A stretch of DNA of 64,000 nucleotides from Achromobacter mucicolens (GTDB lineage Bacteria; Pseudomonadota; Gammaproteobacteria; Burkholderiales; Burkholderiaceae_B): the NCBI RefSeq assembly GCF_902859725.1, contig NZ_CADIJP010000019.1:1-64000 (forward strand), given 5' to 3'. The position numbers were made by a program, and so were the translations under genes. The stretch's first letter is position 1. The number at the start of each line of letters is the position of its first letter. Below are positions 7,670 through 17,188 of the stretch, one piece after another. The notes under the pieces were generated by a model. The model had not been told where the DNA came from. It ran no database searches and worked only from the letters and a program-made list of their open reading frames with translations.

Positions 7670-9031
7670 ATGAAGAAACTTCAGCGCACCACCATGATCT
7701 GCCTTCTGTCGGCCGCCGCGGCGTTGACGAATGACGGCATTAGCCTGGCACAGACCGCGGCGCCCGCGACGGGCGCGACCGCACCGGTCAGTGAGATTTC
7801 CATGGCGGTCAGAGAGCAGCAGACCGTCATGCTCGAGCGTGGCGCGCCCACGCGCATTGCCATCGGCGACCCCGACGTCGCGGAGGTGAAGGTGCTGCCC
7901 GCCGCGGCCAATCGCGCGGGCGCCGTGCTGCTTTACGGCAAGAAGCCCGGCACCACGCGGCTGCAGGTCTGGACGGCCGGCAATACCGCGCCGCAAATCT
8001 GGAACGTGCGCGTGGGCGGCAGCGTGCAAGGCGCGCTGGCAAGCCGCGGCCTGGGCGGCGGCGCCAACGTGGACATCGCGGACGGCCACGCCGTCGTGTC
8101 CGGTCACGCGGAATCGCCATTGGGGCAGATCGCGTCTTCCACCATCGCGGCCTCTGCCGTGGGCGGCGACAAGAACGTGGTGGACCTGTCCACCGCCGGC
8201 GCCGGCGGGGTGGTGCAGGTGGAAGTGAAGGTGGTGGAAGTGTCGCGTTCGGTGATGAAGGCGGCCGGCATCAACTTCGCGGCCACCAGCGGTCCCTGGA
8301 GCGTGGCCAGCTCCACCGTGCCCCCCAGCCTGGGCGGCGCGCTGGCATCCGGATTTTCGCTGTTCTACGACTCGAACAATTTCGCGGCCCGCCTGCGCCT
8401 GCTGCAGACCAACGGCATGGCGCGTGTGCTGGCCGAACCCACGCTGGTCGCGTTGACGGGCCAGAGCGCCAGCTTCCTGGCGGGTGGCGAGCTGCCGATT
8501 CCGCAGGCGGGCGGGCTGGGCACCGTCAACGTGACCTTCAAGCCCTTCGGCATTGGCCTGACCGTCACCCCGACCGTGCTGTCGCGTGACCGGATATCGC
8601 TGAAGGTGGCGCCCGAGGCCAGCGAGCTGGACTACAGCAACGGCATCGCCATCAACACCAGCGCGGACACCAGCACCATCATTCCGGCGCTGCGCACCCG
8701 GCGCGCCGACACGATGGTCGAGCTGGGCGATGGCGAAAGCTTCGTGATCAGCGGCCTGGTGTCGCGCCAGACCAAGGCCATGGTCAACAAGGTGCCCATG
8801 CTGGGCGACCTGCCGATCATCGGCGCCTTCTTTCGCAGCGTCGACTATTCCCAGGAGGACACCGAGCTGGTCATCGTCGTGACGCCGCGCCTGGTGCGGC
8901 CGATCGCGCGCGGCGTGGCGTTGCCGTTGCCGGGTGCCCGGCAGGAGCAGACGGATACGGCGTTCAACGCCTGGGGCTATTACCTGACCGGTTCCGCGAG
9001 CGGTCAGCAGATGCCGGGATTTTCACGGTGA
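7670..9031 (+). CDS. cpaC: CpaC/RcpA Tad pilus secretin
   Basis: 453 residues, usual for the family. A signal peptide covers about residues 1-29. A pilus-formation N-domain follows (about 40-110), then a BON-like segment (about 120-165) and the secretin domain. The secretin motif VPMLGDLPIIGAFF lies at about 375-388. It forms the outer-membrane channel through which the Flp fibre passes. It follows cpaB after 65 bp, and its stop overlaps the GTG start of tadZ. Confidence 0.93.
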   Translation: MKKLQRTTMICLLSAAAALTNDGISLAQTAAPATGATAPVSEISMAVREQQTVMLERGAPTRIAIGDPDVAEVKVLPAAANRAGAVLLYGKKPGTTRLQVWTAGNTAPQIWNVRVGGSVQGALASRGLGGGANVDIADGHAVVSGHAESPLGQIASSTIAASAVGGDKNVVDLSTAGAGGVVQVEVKVVEVSRSVMKAAGINFAATSGPWSVASSTVPPSLGGALASGFSLFYDSNNFAARLRLLQTNGMARVLAEPTLVALTGQSASFLAGGELPIPQAGGLGTVNVTFKPFGIGLTVTPTVLSRDRISLKVAPEASELDYSNGIAINTSADTSTIIPALRTRRADTMVELGDGESFVISGLVSRQTKAMVNKVPMLGDLPIIGAFFRSVDYSQEDTELVIVVTPRLVRPIARGVALPLPGARQEQTDTAFNAWGYYLTGSASGQQMPGFSR

Positions 9032-10344
9032 CCAATATGAAGACACATGTCAGTGAAGGAGTGGGCCTGCAAAACGGCACGCGGTTTCTGTTTTGTTCCC
9101 AGGGCAGTACGATTGCCGCGCAATTGGGACAGGCGTTGGGCGACCTGGGCGTGCTGACCCAGGAGTCGCCGCGCATCGAGGAACTGGCGCGGCGTCTGAC
9201 CGACCTTGCGCCGCAGGTGGTGTTCCTGGATTTTTCCCTGAGCGACGACGAACCCGGCAAGCTGTTCAAGTCCGCCGAGCTGGCGCGTCTTCTGGCACGC
9301 ATCGCACCGACGCTGCCGCGCGTGGCGGTGGGGTACGTCAGTCAGCCCGAAGGGGCGATCGCGGCCCTGCGCGCGGGCGCCAGCGATTTCGTCGATCCGT
9401 CGGTGGCGCCGCAGGAGGTCCGGGACGTGGTGCGGCGCGTGCTGGACCGCCCATCGATGGGCCGCATGGACGGCACACGCCGCAGCGTCGTCCTGCTGGG
9501 CGCGCGTCCCGGCGTGGGCACCAGCACGCTGGCCGTGCACCTGTCGGGCATGCTGCAGGACCGCCTGAAGGCCGCGTACAACCAGCGCGCGGCCAAGGCG
9601 TCCCGGCCGCCGGGCGAGCCGCTGCCGTTGTCCAGCCGCGTCGCGCTCATGGACCTGGGCTGGCCCGTCGGCGATTGCCAGCTCTACCTGAACATCGGCG
9701 GCGACTTCGATTTTGCCGAGGCGGCGCGCAACCTGCGCCGTCTCGATTCCACGTTGCTCGGATCGGCCATGGCGCATGCGCCCAATGGCCTGAGCGTGCT
9801 GTCGCTGCCGCGCGATCTCGCGCAGATGCGCGAGGTGTCGCAGTCGGATTCGCTGCTGGTGTTTGAACGCATGCGCCAGCATTTCTCGGTGGTCGTGGCC
9901 GACGCCGGCGGATTCACCAACCCGGAGTTCGTGTCGGGTCTGGCGCGCGCCTCGCAACTGAACTGGATCGTGACCGACCAGAGCGTGGGCGCGCTGGTGT
10001 CGCTGGCCGGGCTGCTGCAGGAACTTGAGCAGTTGCACGTGGACCGGGCCAGCCTTGGTCTGATCGTGAACCGCTATGACGAGCGCTACGGCATGACGGC
10101 CAGGCAGATCGCCGAACGCTTCAACCTGGAACTGGTGGGCACGCTGCCAGACCGCACGCTGCCGCTGATGGTATGCACCAACCGCGGCCATCTGCTGCAC
10201 GAAGAGGCCGAGCGCGATGTCTACGTGCGCGCGGTGCAGACATTGGCCGAGCGGCTGTGCGCCGAGGAAGCCGCGCCCGGCGGGCACGCCAGCTGGCTGG
10301 CCACCTGGCTGCCGGGCGTGCACCGGCGCATGGTGATCGGCTGA
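9028..10344 (+). CDS. tadZ: TadZ/CpaE pilus localisation ATPase-like protein
   Basis: 438 residues from GTG 9028 (ATG 9037 is an in-frame alternative). The N-terminal 140 residues resemble an atypical receiver domain. A MinD/ParA-like fold begins near residue 155 with the loop GARPGVGTST at about 158. The usual Walker-A lysine after GVG is Thr, so ATP binding may be weak or altered, as in other TadZ proteins. TadZ recruits the Tad machinery to a cell pole. Its start overlaps the cpaC stop, indicating translational coupling. Confidence 0.88.
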   Translation: MTNMKTHVSEGVGLQNGTRFLFCSQGSTIAAQLGQALGDLGVLTQESPRIEELARRLTDLAPQVVFLDFSLSDDEPGKLFKSAELARLLARIAPTLPRVAVGYVSQPEGAIAALRAGASDFVDPSVAPQEVRDVVRRVLDRPSMGRMDGTRRSVVLLGARPGVGTSTLAVHLSGMLQDRLKAAYNQRAAKASRPPGEPLPLSSRVALMDLGWPVGDCQLYLNIGGDFDFAEAARNLRRLDSTLLGSAMAHAPNGLSVLSLPRDLAQMREVSQSDSLLVFERMRQHFSVVVADAGGFTNPEFVSGLARASQLNWIVTDQSVGALVSLAGLLQELEQLHVDRASLGLIVNRYDERYGMTARQIAERFNLELVGTLPDRTLPLMVCTNRGHLLHEEAERDVYVRAVQTLAERLCAEEAAPGGHASWLATWLPGVHRRMVIG

Positions 10345-10362
10345 CGGGCAAACAGACGCACG

Positions 10363-11739
10363 GTGACGGGATCCGAGACGATGATGACAGCGACGATAGA
10401 GTTCGGCGGCGACGGCGACAAAGGCTTTTCGGCGTCGGACCGCTACCAGGAAGTGAAGACGGCGGCCTACGAGCACCTGCTGTCCCGCATCGAAGAGCTG
10501 GGCGCGGAGTTCGGCCGGTGGACGCGGTCGGCGATCCAGGAGTTCGTGGACATCGAGGTCGCGAGCTTCGTGCGCCTGCGCCGGGTGGCGATCAACGAAA
10601 GCGAGATGCGCGCCATCGCCGAGGCCTTGACCAAGGAACTGGCTGGCCTGGGCCCGCTGGAGGACCTGCTGGCGGATCCGGCGGTGGAAGACATCCTCAT
10701 CAACGGCTATGACAACGTGTTTGTGTCGCGCCGCGGCGTGCTGGCGCGCGAGGCGCTGCGCTTTACCGACAACCAGCATGTGCTGCGCATCGTGCGCCGC
10801 ATCCTGGCCCCGATCGGCCGGCGGCTGGATGAGTCCAGCCCGATGGTGGATGCGCGCCTGCCCGACGGCGGCCGCCTGAACGTGGTGATCGAGCCGCTGG
10901 CGGTGGACGGGCCGATGGTGTCGATCCGCAAGTTCCGGCAGGATCCGCTCAAGCCCGCGGACCTGCTGACGCTGGGCACGTTCGACGACGCGATCTACCG
11001 GCTGCTGAACGAGGCGGTCAAGCACCGCTGCAACATCCTGGTGTCCGGCGGCACCAGCTCCGGTAAGACATCGCTCTTGAACGCGCTGGCGTTTTTCATC
11101 CCGGAGTCGGAACGCGTGGTGACCGTGGAGGACACCGCGGAACTGTCGCTCAACCATCCGCATGTGGTGCGGCTGGAATCGCGCCAGGGCGGCTTTGACG
11201 GCAGCGGCGCGGTCACGATCCGCGAACTGATCCGCAACAGCCTGCGGATGCGGCCGGACCGGGTGGTGGTGGGCGAGGTGCGCGGCGCCGAGGTCATGGA
11301 CATGCTGCAGGCGATGAACACCGGCCACGAAGGCTCGATGGCGACCATCCACGCGAATTCGCCGCGCGAATGCCTGTACCGCATCGAGATGCTGGCCGGG
11401 TTTGCGGGGTTCCAGGGCAGCGAGGACAGCCTGCGCCGCCAGATCGCAAGCGCGCTGGACTTCATCGTGCAGATCGGCCGGCTGTCCAACGGCAAGCGCC
11501 GCGTGCTGTCGGTGACCGAGGTCACGGGCATGGGCGACAACGTGATTTCCACCCAGGAGCTTTATCGCCACGATGCCTTCGCGACGCCCGATGGCGAGGA
11601 ACGGGATCGCTGGAACTGGCTGGGCATCCACCCGCATACGCCCAAACTTGCGAAGCTGCGCAGCGAGGCGCAGGCCCAGGACAGCGGGCCGGACGACCGC
11701 GATGGCGCGGGCGGCGGGTTCTGGAGCAGGAGGCGCTGA
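10363..11739 (+). CDS. tadA: TadA/CpaF secretion ATPase
   Basis: 458 residues from GTG 10363; the double ATG at 10381 is equally plausible. A cytoplasmic type II/IV secretion ATPase that powers Tad pilus assembly. It shows an N-terminal helical domain, Walker A GGTSSGKTS (about residue 228), an Asp/His box region, and a Walker-B-like VVVGEVRG (about 305). The gene is in the tadZ-A-B-C order; its stop overlaps the tadB ATG (TGATG). Confidence 0.95.
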   Translation: MTGSETMMTATIEFGGDGDKGFSASDRYQEVKTAAYEHLLSRIEELGAEFGRWTRSAIQEFVDIEVASFVRLRRVAINESEMRAIAEALTKELAGLGPLEDLLADPAVEDILINGYDNVFVSRRGVLAREALRFTDNQHVLRIVRRILAPIGRRLDESSPMVDARLPDGGRLNVVIEPLAVDGPMVSIRKFRQDPLKPADLLTLGTFDDAIYRLLNEAVKHRCNILVSGGTSSGKTSLLNALAFFIPESERVVTVEDTAELSLNHPHVVRLESRQGGFDGSGAVTIRELIRNSLRMRPDRVVVGEVRGAEVMDMLQAMNTGHEGSMATIHANSPRECLYRIEMLAGFAGFQGSEDSLRRQIASALDFIVQIGRLSNGKRRVLSVTEVTGMGDNVISTQELYRHDAFATPDGEERDRWNWLGIHPHTPKLAKLRSEAQAQDSGPDDRDGAGGGFWSRRR

Positions 11740-12662
11740 TGCAAGACGTTTTCGCGCTTGCCAGCCTGGCTGCGCTGCTGGCTGCCGGCGCGGTGCTGCT
11801 GTGGCGCCACGCTGACCGCAGCGCCCGCCGCGCGGCCAGCTCCGCCTTCCTGGAGAGCCAACTGGCGCGGGGTCGCGAAGCGGCTTCCGGCGACGCGCCA
11901 TTTGCCGAAAACGCGCGCGAGTTCCGCAGCGGCCACGCCGGCTGGGACCGTCTGCTGCGCCTGGCCGGCCTACGGCAAAGCGCCGGCCTGTATCTGCGCA
12001 TCGCGCTGCCCATTGCGGCAGGGGCGGCGCTGGCGTGGATGCTGCTGGGAACGCTGTCGGGCGCGGTGACGCTCGTGCTGCTGACCGTGTTCGCCTACTT
12101 CCTGCTGTGGCTGCGGGCCGACAAGCGCCAGCGCCGGATGATCTCGCAGCTGCCTGCCTTCCTGGACAACATCGTGCGCCTGCTGACCATCGGCAACAGC
12201 ATCGCCGCCGCCTTCCGGACCGCGGCCGCGGCCACCGACGAGCCCCTGCGCGAAGTGGTGGAAACGGCCGCCAGCCTGAGCAGCTCCAAGGAACTGGACG
12301 CGGCGCTGGCGCATGTGTCGCGCCTCTATGGATTGAAGGAGCTGTACATGGTCGCGGCGGTCGTATCGCTGGCGATGCGCTTTGGCGGCCGCAGCGACCA
12401 GGTGCTGGAACGCATGGCCGCCTTCATGCGCGACGTGGCGCAGGCGCGCAATGAACTGAGCGCCAGTTCGGCCGAGGTGCGGCTGTCGGCCTGGATCCTG
12501 GCGCTGCTGCCCGTCGGCGTTGCCGGGTTCATCATCGTGGCCAACAACAACCTGTTCATGGGCCTGTGGGAAGACCCGCAGGGCTTCAAGATGCTGCTGA
12601 CGGCGGTCTGCCTGCAGATCGGCGGCTGCTATTGGCTGTATCGCATGGCCAAGGCCATCTGA
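11739..12662 (+). CDS. tadB: TadB inner-membrane platform protein (type II secretion F family)
   Basis: 307 residues from ATG 11739, with AGGAGG eight bases upstream. An N-terminal helix, two central helices (about 85-125), a cytoplasmic T2SF domain (about 135-250) and two C-terminal helices match the TadB topology. With TadC it forms the inner-membrane core on which TadA acts. The start overlaps the tadA stop. Confidence 0.92.
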   Translation: MQDVFALASLAALLAAGAVLLWRHADRSARRAASSAFLESQLARGREAASGDAPFAENAREFRSGHAGWDRLLRLAGLRQSAGLYLRIALPIAAGAALAWMLLGTLSGAVTLVLLTVFAYFLLWLRADKRQRRMISQLPAFLDNIVRLLTIGNSIAAAFRTAAAATDEPLREVVETAASLSSSKELDAALAHVSRLYGLKELYMVAAVVSLAMRFGGRSDQVLERMAAFMRDVAQARNELSASSAEVRLSAWILALLPVGVAGFIIVANNNLFMGLWEDPQGFKMLLTAVCLQIGGCYWLYRMAKAI

Positions 12663-12675
12663 GGGGAGGCGCGGC

Positions 12676-13665
12676 ATGGACATCCTGCAATCCTGGAACG
12701 CTTCCACCGTGCTGGCGATGGCGCTGATGCTGGTGGCGGTCGGGCTGGTGGTGCTGGGCCTGGGCATGGCGCGGCGCCTGCGCAGCCAGGACCGCAGCCG
12801 CCAGGTGGTGGATCAGGCGCTGGCAGCGCGAGCGGGCGGGGCGCCTGACGCGCCGCGTGAAGACGGGCAGGGCAGACTGGCCGCGGCGGCGCGGATGGCC
12901 GATACCGTTGGCAAACGGCTCGCCGAGGGCCGGCTTGCGGATGCGCTGCTGGCCGCCGAGGACCGCAAGCTGGTCGACATGGCCGGTTATGTGCGGCCCG
13001 CCACGGCGCGTTCGCGCTTCGTCCTGATCCGGATCGGGCTGGCGCTGCTGCTGCCCGCCGCAGTGATCCTGCTGGACCTGCACAAGCAGTTGCCGGCGAT
13101 GCCGCTGCGTGCCGTTGTGGCGGCGTTTGTGGCGTTCGCGTTGGGCTACATGCTGCCCAAATGGGTCGTGCAACGGCGTCTTGCGCGCCGCCGCCGGCAG
13201 GCGGCCGACGAGCTGCCGTTGCTGATCGATCTGCTGCGTCTCTTGCAAGGCGTGGGGTTGTCCATCGACCAGAGCCTGCAGGTGCTGGTCAAGGAATTCG
13301 GCCAGGTGTTGCCGGTGCTGTCGTCGGAACTGCGCCTGGCCTCGGAGCTGTACGTGCGCGGCCGCACGCGCGAGCAGTCGCTGGCCAGGATGGCCACGGG
13401 CTTCGACAACGACGACCTGTCCGCGATCTGCCGTCTCATCGCGCAGGTGGACCAGCACGGGGGCGCGGTGCAGGAGCCCCTGAACCGGTTCGGCGAACGG
13501 CTGCGGGACAAGCGGCGCCTGGAGCTGAAAGAAAAGGTGGGCAAGACCACGGTCAAGATGACCGGCGTCATGATCGTGACGCTGCTTCCCGCCCTGTTGA
13601 TCGTGACGGGCGGTGCGGGATTTATCGCGGTGTTGCGCGGCTTGTCGCGCATGGGAGGGATGTGA
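12676..13665 (+). CDS. tadC: TadC inner-membrane platform protein (type II secretion F family)
   Basis: 329 residues. An N-terminal membrane helix (about 10-32), a pair of central helices (about 115-165), a T2SF domain (about 180-305) with LPLLIDLLRLLQGVGLSID at its start, and a C-terminal helix are visible. GGGGAGGCGCGGC upstream provides the ribosome site. Partner of TadB; the stop overlaps the tadD ATG. Confidence 0.92.
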   Translation: MDILQSWNASTVLAMALMLVAVGLVVLGLGMARRLRSQDRSRQVVDQALAARAGGAPDAPREDGQGRLAAAARMADTVGKRLAEGRLADALLAAEDRKLVDMAGYVRPATARSRFVLIRIGLALLLPAAVILLDLHKQLPAMPLRAVVAAFVAFALGYMLPKWVVQRRLARRRRQAADELPLLIDLLRLLQGVGLSIDQSLQVLVKEFGQVLPVLSSELRLASELYVRGRTREQSLARMATGFDNDDLSAICRLIAQVDQHGGAVQEPLNRFGERLRDKRRLELKEKVGKTTVKMTGVMIVTLLPALLIVTGGAGFIAVLRGLSRMGGM

Positions 13666-14528
13666 TGGACGGCGGAACGAATAACGGGTCGCGCGCGGCG
13701 CGTTGCGGGCTTGCTGCCTCGGTGCTGGTCATCGGTGCGGGCTTGAGCGGATGCCAGACCAACAAGACCGAATCGGCTTGGCAACTGATCCAGCAACAGC
13801 AGCAGGAACAGGCGCTGATGCGGCAGAAGGAGGACGAGGCCGAGAACCGCAGCCGGCCCAAGGAGCCGGAGATGATGTTGTCGCTGATCGTCGAAGCGCA
13901 ACGCCAGGAGCGCTACTTCGCCTCGCTTGCGTACATCGACGGTTTTGAGCAGAAGTTCGGCAAGGACCCGCGCGTGGCGGTCCTGCGCGCAGAGGCGCTG
14001 CGCCAGACGGGCCAGGCGGCGTTGAGCGAGCAGGCCTACCGGGCGCTGACCGCCACCGACCAGGCGGCCGAAGGCTGGCATGGACTGGGCCTGATCGCCG
14101 GTTCGCGCGGGCAATTCGATCAGGCCGCCGACTACCTGGCGCGGGCGGCCCGGCTGTCGCCGATGGACGCGCGGATCCTGGGCGACCTGGGCTACGCGCG
14201 CCTGCGCGCGGGCGATCCGGCGGGCGCGCGCGTGCCGCTGGGCCAGGCGGCCGAGCTGACGCCGGAGAGCGGCAAGGTGCTGGCGAACCTGGCGGTGCTG
14301 CTGCTGGTGGAGGGCGATGCGCTGCGCGCGCAGCAGGTGATGGACCGCGCGCAACTGGGCGAGGACGCGCGCGGGCAGGTGCTGCGTCTGGCCGCGCAGA
14401 TCCGCGGCCAGCTCGCGCCGGTCGCGGCCCAGGCGTCGGCAGCCCGGGTGCACGGGGGCGAGCAGGCCGTCCTGCCGATGATGAGCCCGCTGATGGAAGG
14501 TCTGGGCAATGGTCCCATCGTGCGTTAA
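13665..14528 (+). CDS. tadD: TadD TPR lipoprotein
   Basis: 287 residues from ATG 13665, which overlaps the tadC stop. A signal peptide ends in the lipobox LSGC (Cys about 30), so the mature protein is lipid anchored. A Gln/Glu-rich coil follows, then four or so tetratricopeptide repeats (about residues 70-215), with recognisable A..LARAARLSP and LGQAAELTP helix pairs. TadD acts as an assembly or secretin pilotin factor in Tad systems. Confidence 0.9.
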   Translation: MDGGTNNGSRAARCGLAASVLVIGAGLSGCQTNKTESAWQLIQQQQQEQALMRQKEDEAENRSRPKEPEMMLSLIVEAQRQERYFASLAYIDGFEQKFGKDPRVAVLRAEALRQTGQAALSEQAYRALTATDQAAEGWHGLGLIAGSRGQFDQAADYLARAARLSPMDARILGDLGYARLRAGDPAGARVPLGQAAELTPESGKVLANLAVLLLVEGDALRAQQVMDRAQLGEDARGQVLRLAAQIRGQLAPVAAQASAARVHGGEQAVLPMMSPLMEGLGNGPIVR

Positions 14529-14550
14529 CCGCTGGTCAAGGAGCTTCGTC

Positions 14551-15006
14551 ATGACGCGTCCGATTCCCCTCGCCGTTTTCGTTCTGGCCAGCGCCTGCGC
14601 GGCGCTGGCGCCGTTCGCCGCACACGCGCAAGCGAATGCCCCGCTGACGGGCAGCATGTCGGCCGCGCCGGCTTCAGCGTCGGCAGCCCTGGCGTCGACG
14701 GCCACGATGCCGGACCGGCCGGTGGTGCAGCAGGTGCAGACGCCGTTGCCGCCCGCAGTAACGCCATCGACGGCATCGTCCGCGTCGGCGCCAACAGCGG
14801 AGTCATCCGCCCCGGCCCGGCAGGAGGCCTTCGGCGACGTGACGCGTGGTCTGCTGGCGGCGCAGGCGGACGGCCGGCGCGCGGGCAATGCCTTGCCCAT
14901 CCTGGGGCCGGTCTCCACGGCGGCGTGGAACCGTTATCTGGAAAGTTTCAAGCAGCCCATTCCCGTGTGGTTCGACCGCAACGTGGAAATTCCCAACGTT
15001 CAATAG
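14551..15006 (+). CDS. DUF3613 domain protein of the Tad locus
   Basis: 151 residues from ATG 14551, with AAGGAG 10 bases upstream. A signal peptide ends at AHA (about 26). A low-complexity Ala/Ser/Pro/Thr linker (27-95) leads to a conserved C-terminal block with VTRGLLAAQADGR, LPILGP and WNRYLESFKQPIP, the DUF3613 signature. Proteins of this family are small periplasmic products encoded among tad genes in Burkholderiales; their role is not established. It lies between tadD and tadG in the same operon. Confidence 0.85.
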   Translation: MTRPIPLAVFVLASACAALAPFAAHAQANAPLTGSMSAAPASASAALASTATMPDRPVVQQVQTPLPPAVTPSTASSASAPTAESSAPARQEAFGDVTRGLLAAQADGRRAGNALPILGPVSTAAWNRYLESFKQPIPVWFDRNVEIPNVQ

Positions 15007-15057
15007 GAATGGCCCGCGGTTTGTTCCCGCCGCAGGCCAAGACGGAGTCGCAAGCGC

Positions 15058-17151
15058 ATGTCAGCCGGCCATCCTCGTCCTTGCCCGCCGCCGCGGCAAC
15101 GCGGCAGCATGACCGTGGCCGTCGTGTTCGCGGTGCTGGTGGCGGCGGTGTTGCTGGGCGTGCTGCAGCTGGGCTATGGCGCCTACATGAAGCGCGAGAT
15201 GCAGAAGGCGGCGGATCTGGCGGCGCTGTCCGCGGTGCAGGTCCTGAACCTGGGCGCCAGCGCCGATTGCACCCGGGCGGCTGCCGCGGGCCGCGCCTCC
15301 GCGCTGGCCAATCTGCCGAACATCCTGGACACCTTCACGGCAGCGGACCTCACGGTGACATGCCAGGTGTGGGATCCGGCGCGATCGGACGCCACCGGCA
15401 TGCATGTGTTCGAGGCGGCGGGCGGGCAGGCCTACAACGCGGTGCGCGTCACCGTGCGCAGACAGCTGGCCAACCTGGTACCCGGCGTGGGCGGCGTCAC
15501 GGCGTCGGCGCAGGCGGTGGCAACGCGCACGCCGCCCGTGGCGGCCTTCACGGTGGGTTCCCGGCTGCTGCGTCTGGAACGCGGCGGCCTGCTGTCGCAA
15601 CTGCTGGCCACCGCCGGCGCGTCGCCGTCGCAGCTGGACGTGCTGGACGCGGCGGGGCTGGCCAACGTGGCCATCACGCCCGCCGGCCTGCTGGAGGCAT
15701 TGGGCCTGCCGCTGTCGGCCGCAACCGGCGTGGGCACACCCGAACAGCTCGCCGCGCTCAATTCGCTGACGCTGGGCCAGTTGCTGAACGCGACGCTCAG
15801 CGTCATCGACAAGCAGGGCACGGCCAGCGCCGACGTCGCGCTGCTGCGCAACGCCATCAATACGGTCCTCGCCCTGATGCCGCTGAACTTGCCCGTGAAA
15901 CTGCTTGGCGACGGCGGCGTGCTCGATTTGCATGTCGCGGGCGGCGACGCCGGCGCGGCATTGCAAGCCGAGGTCAACGCGCGCAACCTTCTCGAAACCG
16001 CGCTGGTCATCGCCAATGGCAGCAATCTCATCAACCTGGGATTGAGCGTGCCGCTGCTTGGGCTGGACGCGCGCGTGCGCATCGTGGAGCCGCCCTCCCT
16101 GGCCGTGGGCGGCGTGGGCACCCAGGCGGTGAGCGCCGGGCTGCGCGTGTATCTGCGCGTCAATACCAGCAATATCCCGCTGGTCGGGCCGTTGCTGGCA
16201 AGCACCCTGAACACCCGGGTGGACCTGCCCATCATCATCGGCGTGGCGCAGTCCACCGGCACGCTGCGCCAGCTGTGCGAGGCGCCGCTCAAGGAAAACC
16301 AGGCGGTGATCGATGTGACGTCGGCCGCGGCCAGCGTATGCCTGGGGCGCTTTCCCGGCATGACGTCCGCCACGGATACCAGCGCCGCGAATTTCCAGTC
16401 GCTCACGAATCGCTGCGAGCCCAGCGCTTTCGGGGCCATTGGCCGCCATCAGGTCCTGAACGTGCTGGGCATCCTGCCGCTGACCGCGCGGGTGACGCTG
16501 CCGGTGTTCGGGTCGTCCGCGCCGGTGCCGGTCACGCTGACCGCGCCGCCGTCGCCCGACGCCACTGCCACGGTCAACGCCACCAGCGTGGACCTGTCCA
16601 AGCTGGCCGCCAACCTCTCTGACGCGCTCATCGGCGGCATTTTGGGCGACCTTTTCAACACCGGCACGCCGCTCACCGACACGCAGCGCAAGGACCTGGC
16701 GACCCAGCTGGTGGGCGGAGACAAGAACAACGCGGGCAAGACGATTTCCAAAGTCGTCAACGACATGCAGTGGTCCAAGACCGCAATGGACCAGTTGGGC
16801 GCGCGCCTCACGACAGGCGGCCTGACCGGCGTGTTGGGCGGCACGCTGCAACTGGTGGGCGGCATCCTGAACTCGTTGCTGCTGGCCCCCTTGAGCGACG
16901 TGACGTGCGCCTTGGCGCTGACGCCCGACGCGATCCGGCAGTGCCGGGTCAATGCGGTCGGCACGCTCGCCCTGAACGGCAGCGGACAGGTCGGCGGTGT
17001 GCTGTCGGTGGTCATGGTGCTGCTGGACCCGCTGCTCGGTTCGCTGTCGAGCGTGTTGCAGCAACTGCTCGGCGTGCTGGGCCTGAGCGTGGGCCAGACC
17101 GACGTTTCCCTGATCTCCGTGGATTGCGGCAAGCCCCGCCTGGTGTACTGA
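15058..17151 (+). CDS. tadG: TadG-like pilus assembly protein
   Basis: 697 residues. A basic N-terminus (PPPRQRGSM) precedes one membrane helix and the motif [18 protein letters not shown] (about 42-60) typical of TadG N-termini. The rest is a long periplasmic or surface domain rich in Leu, Val, Thr and Gly with a few paired cysteines. Unlike the two TadE proteins the helix lacks Glu at +5 after Gly, so cleavage by TadV is unlikely. It is the last structural gene of the locus. The C-terminal half has no recognised domain. Confidence 0.85.
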   Translation: MSAGHPRPCPPPRQRGSMTVAVVFAVLVAAVLLGVLQLGYGAYMKREMQKAADLAALSAVQVLNLGASADCTRAAAAGRASALANLPNILDTFTAADLTVTCQVWDPARSDATGMHVFEAAGGQAYNAVRVTVRRQLANLVPGVGGVTASAQAVATRTPPVAAFTVGSRLLRLERGGLLSQLLATAGASPSQLDVLDAAGLANVAITPAGLLEALGLPLSAATGVGTPEQLAALNSLTLGQLLNATLSVIDKQGTASADVALLRNAINTVLALMPLNLPVKLLGDGGVLDLHVAGGDAGAALQAEVNARNLLETALVIANGSNLINLGLSVPLLGLDARVRIVEPPSLAVGGVGTQAVSAGLRVYLRVNTSNIPLVGPLLASTLNTRVDLPIIIGVAQSTGTLRQLCEAPLKENQAVIDVTSAAASVCLGRFPGMTSATDTSAANFQSLTNRCEPSAFGAIGRHQVLNVLGILPLTARVTLPVFGSSAPVPVTLTAPPSPDATATVNATSVDLSKLAANLSDALIGGILGDLFNTGTPLTDTQRKDLATQLVGGDKNNAGKTISKVVNDMQWSKTAMDQLGARLTTGGLTGVLGGTLQLVGGILNSLLLAPLSDVTCALALTPDAIRQCRVNAVGTLALNGSGQVGGVLSVVMVLLDPLLGSLSSVLQQLLGVLGLSVGQTDVSLISVDCGKPRLVY

Positions 17152-17188
17152 TGACGACGCGCCTGACTTCCATTCCCCTCTTTCCCGC

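Noticed and set aside
9004-11901. 965-residue minus-strand frame opposite tadZ and tadA
   Set aside because: Arg/His/Gln-rich antisense composition typical of GC-rich DNA; the plus-strand genes carry all conserved motifs.
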